In this document: positions 7,476-15,998 of the stretch, piece by piece
How positions within the stretch are numbered: the stretch's first letter is position 1
How the letters are laid out: every line of letters starts with the position of its first letter
NCBI GenBank assembly: GCA_900540185.1
Contig: UQFH01000006.1
Coordinates: forward strand, 62,001 to 126,000
DNA: 64,000 nucleotides
Direction: 5' to 3'
DNA from: an uncultured Eubacteriales bacterium
GTDB taxonomy: Bacteria > Bacillota > Clostridia > Tissierellales > Peptoniphilaceae
Program-made: the position numbers and the translations under genes
Notes under the pieces: model-generated
The model's input: the letters and a program-made list of their open reading frames with translations, nothing else
The model's database searches: none
Told to the model about the DNA's origin: nothing

Positions 7476-9473
7476 TTATTGTAAGCTTTTTTTGTATTCT
7501 TCAAGTTCTTTATTGTTGCAGAAAATGAAGTGACCCGGCTTAATTTCAACCATAGTCGGCTTATCTTGTGAATAATCATGAATTGAAGGGTCATAAACCA
7601 AGTGCTTACGTCCTTTTTCAATTCTAGGGTCCGGAATAGGAATTGCGGATAACAATGCCTTTGTATATGGGTGAATTGGATTTCTGTATAATTCTTCAGC
7701 ATCTGCTAATTCAACCAACTTACCATAATACATAACCCCGATTCTGTCGGAGAAGTATTTAACAACTGACAAGTCATGCGCGATAAACATAACTGTCAAA
7801 CCAAGTTTTCTCTTTATCGAGTTCAAAAGATTCAATACTTGAGCTTGGATAGAAACGTCAAGTGCAGAAACCGGTTCGTCAGCGATAACAAAGTCAGGAT
7901 TTGTGATGAGCGCTCTAGCTACACCGATTCTTTGTCTTTGTCCACCTGAGAATTCGTGCGGATATCTGTTTGCGTGTTCCTTTGTTAAACCAACTGTTTC
8001 AAGCATTTGATATACAAGTTTTTCAAGTTCTTCTTCACTCTTAACTAGATTGTTGATTCTAAGACCTTCGCCGATAATTTCCTTAACTGTCATTCTCGGG
8101 TTGATTGAAGCGATAGGGTCTTGGAAAATCATAGAAATTGATTGGTGAACTTCTCTTGCTTCTTCTTTTGTAAGTTTACCGGCAATATCTTTGCCCTTGT
8201 ATATAATTTCTCCGTCTGTAGGTTTGTAAAGTCTGATGATTGTACGACCTGTTGTTGTCTTACCACATCCTGATTCTCCAACAAGTCCGAAGCTTTCGCC
8301 CCTATAAATGTCGAAAGAAACATTATCGACTGCTTTAACGACGATTTTATTTTTTCCACGTCCACTTGTGAAGTGTTGTTTAAGATTTCTAACACTTAAT
8401 AGTGGTTCTTCCTTTTCTGTGTGGTGGTATTTAGAAACCGTTTGGTTCGAGAAGCTCTTTACCTTGTTCTTAAACGCATCAAGTTCTACATCCGGAGCAT
8501 CCGGGTGCAATAACCATGTTGCAGCTTTGTGAGTTTCTGAAACATCAAAGAACGGCGGTTGTTGTTCAAGGTCTATTTGCATAGCGAATTGGTTTCTCGG
8601 TGCAAAAGCATCTCCAACAGGTGGATATAACATATTTGGTGGAGCCCCCGGAATTGTATACAATTCATAGTTGGAGTCTGTTTCAAGGTCAGGCATAGCT
8701 GCTAGAAGTGCCATAGTGTATGGATGTCTAGGTTTTTCATAAATTTCATAAACAGTACCATATTCTACAACTTTTCCGGCATACATAACTGCAACCTTGT
8801 CTGCCAAGTGTGCAACAACACCAAGGTCATGCGTGATGAAAATAACACCGATGTTTCTTTCATCTTGGATTTGTTTTATAAGTTCAAGAATCTTTGCTTG
8901 AACCGTAACGTCAAGAGCGGTTGTCGGTTCGTCGCAGATAAGAAGTTCAGGGTCACATGCAAGAGCTGTTGCGATAACAATTCTTTGTCTCATACCTCCT
9001 GAGAATTGGAAAGGAAATTGAGTGTATCTCACTTCCGGCTCAGGGATACCTACAGCCTTCATAAGGCTGAGCGCCTTAGCTTTTGCTTCCTCCTTTGTTG
9101 TATTTTTCTTCAAGACTGCAGCTTCGGTAATTTGTTTACCTATTCTCATAACAGGGTCAAGAGATGATAGCGGGTCTTGGAAGATCATAGCAAGTTCGTC
9201 TCCACGATACTTTGCCATTTCCTTCTCCGGTAATTTTAATAAGTCAACACCTTTGTATAAAACTTCTCCGTGTTCAATATTGGCATTCTTTGCAAGAATT
9301 CCCATAACTGCACGAGCAGTAACGGATTTGCCTGAGCCTGATTCACCAACGATAGCAAGTGTTTCTCCACTGTTGAGTTCAAAATTAACTCCACGTACAG
9401 CGTGAACTTTTCCTGAATAGGTGGTGAATGTTACATATAAATCTTTTACTTCAAGTAATTTATTTTCAGCCAT
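7476..9473 (-). CDS. oligopeptide ABC transporter, fused ATPase (AmiE-AmiF/OppD-OppF type)
   Basis: A 665-residue protein with two complete nucleotide-binding domains that would power the OppBC channel from the cytoplasmic side. Domain 1 has Walker A GESGSGKS at 43-50, signature FSGGMRQR and Walker B LLICDEPTTALD. Domain 2, from about residue 355, has GESGCGKT, FSGGQRQR and FVIADEPVSALD. The C-terminal extension of domain 1 (FAPRNQFAM, then THKAATWL) and the end of domain 2 (HDYSQDKP, VEIKPGHF) match streptococcal AmiE and AmiF rather than E. coli OppD/OppF. The Fe-S-type cysteines common in OppD-like tails are absent. Most relatives encode the two domains as separate genes. It is the last gene of oppA-B-C-(DF), ten bases after oppC. 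The function is firm; exact substrates are not known. Confidence 0.92.
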   Translation of the reverse strand: MAENKLLEVKDLYVTFTTYSGKVHAVRGVNFELNSGETLAIVGESGSGKSVTARAVMGILAKNANIEHGEVLYKGVDLLKLPEKEMAKYRGDELAMIFQDPLSSLDPVMRIGKQITEAAVLKKNTTKEEAKAKALSLMKAVGIPEPEVRYTQFPFQFSGGMRQRIVIATALACDPELLICDEPTTALDVTVQAKILELIKQIQDERNIGVIFITHDLGVVAHLADKVAVMYAGKVVEYGTVYEIYEKPRHPYTMALLAAMPDLETDSNYELYTIPGAPPNMLYPPVGDAFAPRNQFAMQIDLEQQPPFFDVSETHKAATWLLHPDAPDVELDAFKNKVKSFSNQTVSKYHHTEKEEPLLSVRNLKQHFTSGRGKNKIVVKAVDNVSFDIYRGESFGLVGESGCGKTTTGRTIIRLYKPTDGEIIYKGKDIAGKLTKEEAREVHQSISMIFQDPIASINPRMTVKEIIGEGLRINNLVKSEEELEKLVYQMLETVGLTKEHANRYPHEFSGGQRQRIGVARALITNPDFVIADEPVSALDVSIQAQVLNLLNSIKRKLGLTVMFIAHDLSVVKYFSDRIGVMYYGKLVELADAEELYRNPIHPYTKALLSAIPIPDPRIEKGRKHLVYDPSIHDYSQDKPTMVEIKPGHFIFCNNKELEEYKKSLQ

Positions 9474-9483
9474 TTTTTACCTC

Positions 9484-10617
9484 CTATTCTATACCACGTA
9501 ATGTTGGGTCAAATGCGTCTCTTAAACCGTTACCCATCAAGTTGAACGCAATCATCATGATTGAGATAACAAATGCAGGGAAAATGGTTAAGTGCGGATA
9601 TTGAAGCAATACTTTTTGTCCGTCTGCCAAAAGAACCCCGATTGAAGGTTCTGGAGCTTGGATACCAAGTCCGATATATGCAAGGAATGATTCCCCGAAA
9701 ATTGCACCCGGAATTTCAAGAGCGGACATTGTAATGATAATACCTGCAGCATTAGGTAAAATGTGTCTGAAGATAAGAGTTCTATCGGAAGCACCAAGTG
9801 TTCTTGATGCGAGAACATATTCCATTTCTTTGTATTTTAAGAATTGAGCACGAATCATACGGCTCATTCCGATCCATCCTGTCATACACATAGCAAGTGC
9901 AATAGGAATGATACCAGGACCGTAGTAGAATACGAATAAGATAACGATAACCAAGTATGGAACACCACCGATAACTTCGATGAAACGTTGCATCAAAAGG
10001 TCAATCCATCCGCCGTAGTATCCTGAAATAGCACCGTAAATGATACCGATGAGGATGTTTACAGCCATAGCAATAAGAGAAATCAAGAAAGAAACTCTAA
10101 GACCTCTCCAAAGTCTTGTCCATAGGTCACGACCGAGGTTGTCGGAACCGAACCAATAATATACATCTGTTGCGTCGTTTTGTTTATACGGGTCCAATTT
10201 GATTTTGGACATTTCTGTTCCTTTTACAACACGTGTTGAAATAGTTCCGATATAAGCATCTTTGTACTTCTTTTCGATATTGTCTGTTCTAACTTCTTTT
10301 GTACTTGTGCCTGAGAAGAGTGAAAGGCCGCTTAGCCATGATACTCTCGGAGGCAAATTTTGTAATTTAACATTTTGATCAGCAAATCCATACTTACTCA
10401 TTGACGGTCCGAAGATAGCCATGAATGCGAGGATTGCTATGATGATAAAGCTGACAAGAGCAGCTTTGTTTTTTCTGAATCTGATCATTGCGTCTTTGAA
10501 GAAACCGATTGCTTCTCCTTGAATTACTTCGTCGTGGAGTCTTGTATCGATTTGAACAAATTCAAATTTTTCCTTTGGAATACTATTTAGATTTGGAGTT
10601 GTGTTTTTTTCTGACAT
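9484..10617 (-). CDS. oppC: oligopeptide ABC transporter permease OppC
   Basis: A 377-residue inner permease of the peptide importer. A first membrane helix near residues 50-70 is followed by a long extracytoplasmic stretch (about 75-165), then five helices with the binding-protein-dependent transport EAA loop (RTLGASDRTLIFRHILPNA) near 280-300 that docks on the ATPase. The helix-1 to helix-2 stretch is longer than in typical OppC of about 300 residues, with a charged insert (NIEKKYKDAYIG). The WFGSDNLGRDLWTR block before helix 2 is a family hallmark. Its start overlaps the oppB stop by one base, which fits coupled translation. Confidence 0.93.
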   Translation of the reverse strand: MSEKNTTPNLNSIPKEKFEFVQIDTRLHDEVIQGEAIGFFKDAMIRFRKNKAALVSFIIIAILAFMAIFGPSMSKYGFADQNVKLQNLPPRVSWLSGLSLFSGTSTKEVRTDNIEKKYKDAYIGTISTRVVKGTEMSKIKLDPYKQNDATDVYYWFGSDNLGRDLWTRLWRGLRVSFLISLIAMAVNILIGIIYGAISGYYGGWIDLLMQRFIEVIGGVPYLVIVILFVFYYGPGIIPIALAMCMTGWIGMSRMIRAQFLKYKEMEYVLASRTLGASDRTLIFRHILPNAAGIIITMSALEIPGAIFGESFLAYIGLGIQAPEPSIGVLLADGQKVLLQYPHLTIFPAFVISIMMIAFNLMGNGLRDAFDPTLRGIE

Positions 10618-11564
10618 TAATCTCTACCTCCTAATCTGATTCTAGGGTCAATAATACCATAGCTCAAGTCAACAATAAGAATTGTTACAAGTGATAATAA
10701 TGAGAACCAGAATAATACGCCGATTGCCAACGGAAAGTCGTAAGCGTTGATAGCGTCAACCATAATATTACCCATGCCCGGAATCGAGAAAATTCTTTCA
10801 ATAACTAAAGAACCGCCCATGATTTGTAAGAACATCGGAATTATAATATTTGCAAGTGGAATAAATGAGTTTCTGAGAGCGTGGCGAACTGTTGCTTGAA
10901 CTTGACTCAAACCTTTTGATTTAGCAAGTAGCATGTATTCTGAGTTAAGTGCTTCTGTAAGTTCAGCTCTTGTATATCTTGCAACACCCGCAATTGAACC
11001 GAAGGAAAGTGCTAAAATAGGTAAAATCATTGAATAGAATTTTGACCACGTTAATTTTGTACCAACCTCTGTGATGATCGGGAACCAACCAAGTTTGAAT
11101 GCTAAGTAATATTGCATAAGTGATGCATAAACAAAACTTGGAACAGATATAAATAGAATAATTAAAATAGAAATAATTTGGTCATCTATCTTATTTTTTC
11201 TTATAGCTGCCCAGATACCAAGTATCATAGCTATAGGCATTGTGAAAATAAGAGAGAATATATTTAATTGCATTGATACCGGAATTTTTGTAGCTAATAC
11301 TTCATTTACCGGAACTTTTGGTTGGATAACCAAGGAAATACCAAAGTCTCCCTTTGCGAAGTCTCTAATAAAATATCCATATTGTGTTGTTAACGGGTCG
11401 TTTAAGTGATACTTGTCAAGCATGGCTTTTTTTACGTCCGCAGGTAATTTGTTATTTTGAATAAAGTTACCCGGCATACTGTGCATAACAAAAAAGCTTA
11501 TAGTTATAATTAAAAATAAGGTTATAGCCATCAAGACAAGTCTTTTAGCGATATATCTTGCCAT
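10617..11564 (-). CDS. oppB: oligopeptide ABC transporter permease OppB
   Basis: A 315-residue permease with six predicted helices. It has the N-terminal YIAKRLVLMAITLFLI helix, the family HxMPGN segment just after it, and an EAA loop with AKSKGLSQVQATVRHALRNS in the second half. The start is ATG 11564 behind AAAGGAG; the longer frame beginning at 11597 is rejected because it spans this site. A perfect hairpin lies between oppA and this gene. It pairs with OppC to form the channel. Confidence 0.93.
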   Translation of the reverse strand: MARYIAKRLVLMAITLFLIITISFFVMHSMPGNFIQNNKLPADVKKAMLDKYHLNDPLTTQYGYFIRDFAKGDFGISLVIQPKVPVNEVLATKIPVSMQLNIFSLIFTMPIAMILGIWAAIRKNKIDDQIISILIILFISVPSFVYASLMQYYLAFKLGWFPIITEVGTKLTWSKFYSMILPILALSFGSIAGVARYTRAELTEALNSEYMLLAKSKGLSQVQATVRHALRNSFIPLANIIIPMFLQIMGGSLVIERIFSIPGMGNIMVDAINAYDFPLAIGVLFWFSLLSLVTILIVDLSYGIIDPRIRLGGRD

Positions 11565-11592
11565 TGTCTTTCTCCTTTCTGAGCATAATTTG

Positions 11593-11621
11593 GACAAAGA
11601 GGGGCCGTACCCCTCTTTGTC
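11593..11621 (-). promoter_or_regulatory. intercistronic hairpin between oppA and oppB
   Basis: GACAAAGAGGGG and CCCCTCTTTGTC form a perfect 12-bp stem with a five-base loop, just after the oppA stop. No T-run follows on the minus strand, so it is not a classical terminator. Such hairpins after binding-protein genes commonly stabilise the upstream message and lower expression of the membrane genes; that role is inferred here. Confidence 0.7.
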
Positions 11622-11634
11622 GAATTATATTTTA

Positions 11635-13653
11635 TTATTGAAGCGGATCGATTTCTGCTTGCATTGGAGCAAAACCGACACCAATTACCCATTCTCTTGT
11701 TAGAAGGTGAATTCTGTCTTGATATAGACGTGCGTTTTCTGTTTGATACATTGGAACCATTGGAACGTTGTCTAACAACATTTTTTCCATTTCTCCAAGT
11801 GCTTCAAGTCTTTCTTGTGGTTTGAAGATCAAGTCGCCCTTGTTTGTTCTTCTGTATAATTCGTCGAATTCATCTGATCTGAATTGGTCACATTTGATAC
11901 CGAATGTTTGTGTATAAACTTCCATACCACCCCATGGGTTGAAGATTCCGCCTGTCCAAGCGCCGAATCCCATGTCGTAGTCTCCGTTTTGCATGTTGTC
12001 GTAAGCGTTGTTCCATGGAACTGCTCTTAACTTAACATCGATTCTGTCTGCTCCGAACATGTTTTCATATTCTTGTTCAAGGAATTCTGCCATACCCTTC
12101 ATTTGGTCAGAGTTATCAAAGTACATAATTTCAACAACCATTTGTTTGCCGAATTTTTCATATGCTTTGTCGAAGAATTCTTTAGCTTTTTCCGGATCAT
12201 ATCCTTCATTTTCAGGATAGTTTGCCTTACCTACTTCAGTTTCACGGAATGTGATACCTTTAAGTGGGTCAACTGTTCTTGTGTCAGCAATGATACATGG
12301 TTGTGGTATAGCTGTCTTGTAAATGTCTTTTGCAAGAGATTGTCTGTCCATACCCCAGTACATAGCTTTTCTGAAGTTGATATCTGTTAAGAATGCTTTT
12401 TCAGGATCTGTAGCTGTCATGTTGATGAACATTTGCCATACAGAGTCTGATTTTGAGAATACCAAACGTGGGTCTTCTTCATACTTATCGTAGTTAGCAC
12501 CTCTTAAACCAACTGTATCTGTTTCATTGTTTTCAAACAATTGAAGTGCAGTGTTGTCGTCTTCAACAACTCTTTCAGTGATTTTTTCCGGTGTGTAAAT
12601 GTCTCTCAAAGGAGATTTTTCATTTCTTTCATATGATCTGTATTGGTCTCTTACCCATTCTGTTAGGAGGTAAGGTCCTGTAAAGTCGATCTTAGAAATT
12701 TCTGTACCATAGTCTGTTTCAGTCTTGTCAGCGTTCATTCCGCCTTCATATAAGTCTTTTCTTACAGGAGAGTTTGATGAACCGCCAACGAATGCTAACC
12801 AGAAGTTTACTTCAGGAATTGCGTAATCAAGAGTAATTTCGATTGTATAGTCGTCAACAGCTTTAAAACCGACGTCTTCCCATTTAGCTCCGCCTTCTGC
12901 CAAGTCTTCTTCGTCAACAGAAATTCTGTGAGCATCGAGTTCTTCCATACGTTTGTCATATTCTTCTTGTTTCTTTGTCTTTTCGTCGCCGTCAGCCATG
13001 CCTTCGATTTCTTTGTTAAGTTCTTCAAGAGCTTTTTCTTCTTCTTGTTGAGCTTGAAGTTTAATATTATCTTCAGCAAAACCTGTCCAGTATTTCTTTG
13101 CGTTTACAACACTGAGGTCTCCTGTGAAGAAAGCTTCAGGTCCACGGAAGTTCTTGAGCTTAGGATCAAGAAGCATTTTCCATGAGTAGATGAAATCTTC
13201 AGCAGTGATCGGTGTTCCGTCAGGCCATTGTAGGTCTTCACGGAGTTTCCATGTCCATACTGTTCCGTCTTCGTTCTTTTCAGGAAGATCAACAGCTAAG
13301 TTTGGAGTAAAATCAAATGTACCTTTTTCTTCGTTATATGTTAATTCAAGCATATTTCCGAGAACCAAAGCAAGAACATCATTTTCTGCAGATGTTTCTG
13401 AAAGGTGTGGATTCAAAGTTTTGATTTTACCACCTGTCATTCTGAATACAACTTCACCTTTGTTTGCATCAGTTGTTTCATCAGCAGGTTCTGTTGTATC
13501 TGTTGTTTCGTCTTCTGTGTCTTTTGTTTCATCAGTTGTAGTAGTTTCATCCGGCTTCTTTTCGTCTGTTGGTGCATTGTCCTTTTTACATCCAGCAAAG
13601 AATGTTAGAGCCATGAATACTGCTACTAAGATTGCGATTAGTCTTTTTGACAT
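11635..13653 (-). CDS. oppA: oligopeptide-binding lipoprotein OppA
   Basis: A 672-residue solute-binding protein of the peptide/nickel family (SBP family 5), held on the outer face of the membrane as a lipoprotein. The signal peptide ends in a lipobox FFAGC with Cys at about residue 21. An acidic, Thr-rich linker (about 25-65) follows, then the binding domain beginning FRMTGGKIKTLNPHLSE. The WTWKLREDLQWPDGTPITAEDF segment near 140 is the family hallmark. A charged Glu/Lys-rich insert near 200-240 is longer than in classic OppA of about 540 residues. First gene of the operon, with a clear promoter upstream. Binding of peptides is inferred from family and operon. Confidence 0.92.
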   Translation of the reverse strand: MSKRLIAILVAVFMALTFFAGCKKDNAPTDEKKPDETTTTDETKDTEDETTDTTEPADETTDANKGEVVFRMTGGKIKTLNPHLSETSAENDVLALVLGNMLELTYNEEKGTFDFTPNLAVDLPEKNEDGTVWTWKLREDLQWPDGTPITAEDFIYSWKMLLDPKLKNFRGPEAFFTGDLSVVNAKKYWTGFAEDNIKLQAQQEEEKALEELNKEIEGMADGDEKTKKQEEYDKRMEELDAHRISVDEEDLAEGGAKWEDVGFKAVDDYTIEITLDYAIPEVNFWLAFVGGSSNSPVRKDLYEGGMNADKTETDYGTEISKIDFTGPYLLTEWVRDQYRSYERNEKSPLRDIYTPEKITERVVEDDNTALQLFENNETDTVGLRGANYDKYEEDPRLVFSKSDSVWQMFINMTATDPEKAFLTDINFRKAMYWGMDRQSLAKDIYKTAIPQPCIIADTRTVDPLKGITFRETEVGKANYPENEGYDPEKAKEFFDKAYEKFGKQMVVEIMYFDNSDQMKGMAEFLEQEYENMFGADRIDVKLRAVPWNNAYDNMQNGDYDMGFGAWTGGIFNPWGGMEVYTQTFGIKCDQFRSDEFDELYRRTNKGDLIFKPQERLEALGEMEKMLLDNVPMVPMYQTENARLYQDRIHLLTREWVIGVGFAPMQAEIDPLQ

Positions 13654-13712
13654 ATATCCTCCTTGTTTTTTGGGCTTAGCCCTTTATTCTGTGGATATTT
13701 ACCACTACATAC

Positions 13713-13741
13713 ATTATACCACATCGTTACTTTTTTGTAAA
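13713..13741 (-). promoter_or_regulatory. promoter of the opp operon
   Basis: On the minus strand TTTACA (13736-13741) and TATAAT (13713-13718) are separated by 17 bases, about 60 bases before the oppA start. One mismatch to the -35 consensus and a perfect -10. Confidence 0.8.
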
Positions 13742-13901
13742 GAGTTTATGTTAAATCAAATTTAAATCTCAATATCAGCATAAGTATAGCGGCTATAACT
13801 ATGTAATTTAGCGGTTTTTATAAAAATGAAAAATAATACAAAAGAGTTACATCAATTTCCATTTGCGATTATCGTGCTCAATATTAGTGTATTAAAGTTA
13901 A

Positions 13902-13949
13902 TTATTGAAAACGGTTTTGATAGTGTTTCTCAATTCTATTATAGTTCAT
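13902..13949 (-). CDS. possible 15-residue leader peptide upstream of oppA
   Basis: ATG 13949 follows AGGTGGAG at a good distance and opens MNYNRIEKHYQNRFQ, then TAA. It sits 20 bases after a -10 hexamer. It could be a leader peptide or the start of a decayed gene; I recognise no family. Confidence 0.35.
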   Translation of the reverse strand: MNYNRIEKHYQNRFQ

Positions 13950-13967
13950 CTTCTCCACCTACGAAAA

Positions 13968-13996
13968 ATTATACCATAAACTTCTAATTATTACAA
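13968..13996 (-). promoter_or_regulatory. upstream promoter candidate before the opp leader
   Basis: TTGTAA (13991-13996) and TATAAT (13968-13973) on the minus strand with a 17-base spacer, placed just before the mini-ORF at 13949. A transcript from here would carry a leader of about 300 bases ahead of oppA. Confidence 0.5.
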
Positions 13997-14127
13997 TAGT
14001 ATTACTAATTTTTTTTATTTTTTTGTAATTATTTTAAGATAAACGCGTTTATATTTCATATATATTTATATTATATGCATTTAAAGCAAATTGTAAAATT
14101 AATATTATTCAAAAGTATAATATATGT

Positions 14128-14160
14128 AAAAAGCTTCGACCTGAAATATCGAAGCTTTTA
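14128..14160 (-). terminator. terminator of the YtrA-type ABC operon
   Basis: AAAGCTTCGA and TCGAAGCTTT form a 10-bp stem with a loop of about nine bases, just after the last permease stop. The T-tract after it is short (TTTTTACAT). Confidence 0.75.
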
Positions 14161-14163
14161 TAA

Positions 14164-14940
14164 CTATAAATTTATTTTTTTATCTAATATTAACCCGGTT
14201 AAATAAACATTTACTACTGTAAATATTAAGTTCATCAACACATAGTATATTTGATCCCCATCTCTTAATTCCACACCTAAAGGATAATAAAGAAGAGCCT
14301 GCCCCGGCAAAAGTTCCGTAATTCTAAGAGAAAATATATATGACTTAATATATGAATATGCGACTATAAGAACAATTAAAATCACTATCCACATCCAATT
14401 AAGTTTTTTGTATTTTATAGTTGTTTTTGAAATAGAGAGCGATAGATAAATAAGCGAAAGAGTCATTACTATATCAGTTATCAATATATAAAGCATTTCA
14501 CTACCGATAACTTCAGAATAATCAAAATTTACGCTCGTCGTTGCACCTTCTATTATAGTTGAAAGGAGAATGTTAAAATATATTCCAACAATAAGATAAA
14601 TAAAAGACCATACCCCCATAACAATTAGTTTAGATGCCACCATTTTCCACATTTTTTCAGGTGTTTGGAAAGTGAGATATCCCGTGTCCGAGTTTATCTC
14701 CCTGTTGAACGAATTTATTGCATACACTATAAACGATATTACAGTTACAACCGCAACTAAAATTCCCGCTCCGACTATTACATCTTTTAAATAGTAAGCT
14801 GTCGATGTGTTAATCCGATATTCAAGAGTTTTTGTATTAAGTGTTAACTGAACTATAATTGAAGCAATTAATCCTCCGAAAAGAAATCCCAATAGAGTTT
14901 TAAGGCTTCCCTTGATGTCGTATTTAATAAATTTTAGCAT
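14164..14940 (-). CDS. ABC-2 type transporter permease
   Basis: A 258-residue membrane protein with six hydrophobic segments and no enzymatic motif, typical of the permease in small ABC-2 exporters of the Ytr/bacitracin type. The start is ATG 14940, preceded by GGAGGTGTGAC; the start lies inside the last codons of the ATPase gene, indicating coupling. It would form a transporter with that ATPase. Substrate unknown; related operons respond to cell-wall antibiotics. Confidence 0.8.
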   Translation of the reverse strand: MLKFIKYDIKGSLKTLLGFLFGGLIASIIVQLTLNTKTLEYRINTSTAYYLKDVIVGAGILVAVVTVISFIVYAINSFNREINSDTGYLTFQTPEKMWKMVASKLIVMGVWSFIYLIVGIYFNILLSTIIEGATTSVNFDYSEVIGSEMLYILITDIVMTLSLIYLSLSISKTTIKYKKLNWMWIVILIVLIVAYSYIKSYIFSLRITELLPGQALLYYPLGVELRDGDQIYYVLMNLIFTVVNVYLTGLILDKKINL

Positions 14941-15641
14941 GTCACACCTCCGAAGCAATCCTTGAAATACTCTTCTACACTCATAGATTTTTCCATTCTT
15001 AAATTGTCCACCGTTTCATGAGCAAGAATCTTTCCTTCGTTCATAATCATAACCTCATCAAATATCGACTCAATATCTCTTACGAGCTGCGTCGAAACAA
15101 TGAGTGTTTTATTTTGAAAGGCTTTGTCTATAATCGAATTTAGTATCATATCTCTTGCTACAGGGTCGACTCCTCCAATCGGTTCATCAAGTAGATACAA
15201 GCTTGCATCCCTTGAAAGTGTCAACGAAAGGTTCAGTTTCTCCTGCATCCCTTTTGAAAGTTCCTTAACTTTCATATCTTCACTAAGTTTCATTACTTCC
15301 AGCATTTCTCCAAATGTTTGAGCGTTAAAATTATAGAAGAAATCGTTGTAATATTCTTTTGCGTCTTTTATTTTCATCCATTTCGGCAAAAAATTTCTGT
15401 CCGGTAAGTAAGAGACCATACTTTTTGTCTCTACCCCGGGTTTTTTACCGCAAATTTCAACTCTTCCCGATGTTATTTGATGAAATGCGGAAAGTATTTT
15501 TATAAGCGTTGTTTTTCCGCTTCCGTTCGGACCCAATAGCCCCAAAACTTTTCCTTCTTCGAGCTTGAAGCTTATGTTGTCCAAAGCGATCTTTCTTCCG
15601 TATTTCTTCGTCAGATTATCTACTGTCACTATTGTCGCCAT
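14934..15641 (-). CDS. ABC transporter ATPase (YtrB-like)
   Basis: A 235-residue single nucleotide-binding domain. Walker A GPNGSGKT near 37-44, signature LSKGMQEKLNLSLTL near 130 and Walker B LYLLDEPIGGVD near 155 are present. GVDPVARD after Walker B is usual in YtrB-like ATPases. The start is taken as ATG 15641, six bases after GGAGA; an ATG two codons earlier has no spacing for a ribosome site. The gene overlaps the end of the GntR gene by 26 bases and its own stop overlaps the permease start. Confidence 0.88.
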   Translation of the reverse strand: MATIVTVDNLTKKYGRKIALDNISFKLEEGKVLGLLGPNGSGKTTLIKILSAFHQITSGRVEICGKKPGVETKSMVSYLPDRNFLPKWMKIKDAKEYYNDFFYNFNAQTFGEMLEVMKLSEDMKVKELSKGMQEKLNLSLTLSRDASLYLLDEPIGGVDPVARDMILNSIIDKAFQNKTLIVSTQLVRDIESIFDEVMIMNEGKILAHETVDNLRMEKSMSVEEYFKDCFGGVTC

Positions 15642-15990
15642 TGTCATTCTCCATTATCAATTTTACAAATTCATTTTTATCAATTCCCAAATTTTTAAAT
15701 TCTTCCAAGGTGTTTTCAACCCTCTTTTTTATATATGAACGCCTTTTTTCTCTAATCTTGGCTTCATCGTCTATGACATATGTCCCCATTCTTCTTTTCA
15801 CTTCGAAAAGACCGGTCCCCACAAGTTCGTCGATAGATCTTGTCACAGTGTTTGGGTTCACTTTATATGTCTTTGCTATTTCGCGAACCGACGGAAGTTT
15901 GTCCGATTTCTTAATCTCTCCCGAAACGAGTTCTTGAATAAATATTTCAGCCAACTGAAGAAAGATAGGCCTATCTTCATTGAAATTCAT
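15616..15990 (-). CDS. GntR-family repressor, YtrA subfamily
   Basis: A 124-residue regulator. Residues about 10-75 form the winged helix of GntR proteins (KLPSVREIAKTYKVNPNTVTRSIDEL, then the wing with RMGTYV). The remaining 50 residues are a short helical dimerisation tail, as in the YtrA subfamily, which lacks the large effector domain. It sits between two ABC-2 modules of one operon and most likely binds the palindrome over the operon promoter at 17900-17919, giving autorepression. The inducer is unknown; in Bacillus the related operon reacts to peptide antibiotics acting on the cell wall. Confidence 0.9.
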   Translation of the reverse strand: MNFNEDRPIFLQLAEIFIQELVSGEIKKSDKLPSVREIAKTYKVNPNTVTRSIDELVGTGLFEVKRRMGTYVIDDEAKIREKRRSYIKKRVENTLEEFKNLGIDKNEFVKLIMENDNGDNSDSR

Positions 15991-15998
15991 ATTTGCCC

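Larger units (their letters stand above)
13742..14127. other. long leader region upstream of oppA
   Basis: This gap of about 385 bases holds a second minus-strand promoter candidate and a 15-codon frame, listed separately. There is also a small imperfect palindrome near 13786-13800 (AGTATAGC/GGCTATAACT). The rest is AT-rich with no recognisable gene or riboswitch. Confidence 0.45.

Noticed and set aside
13190..13765. 191-codon plus-strand frame opposite oppA
   Set aside because: The Ser/Val-rich product mirrors the acidic Thr-rich linker of the lipoprotein; it also spans the opp promoter.
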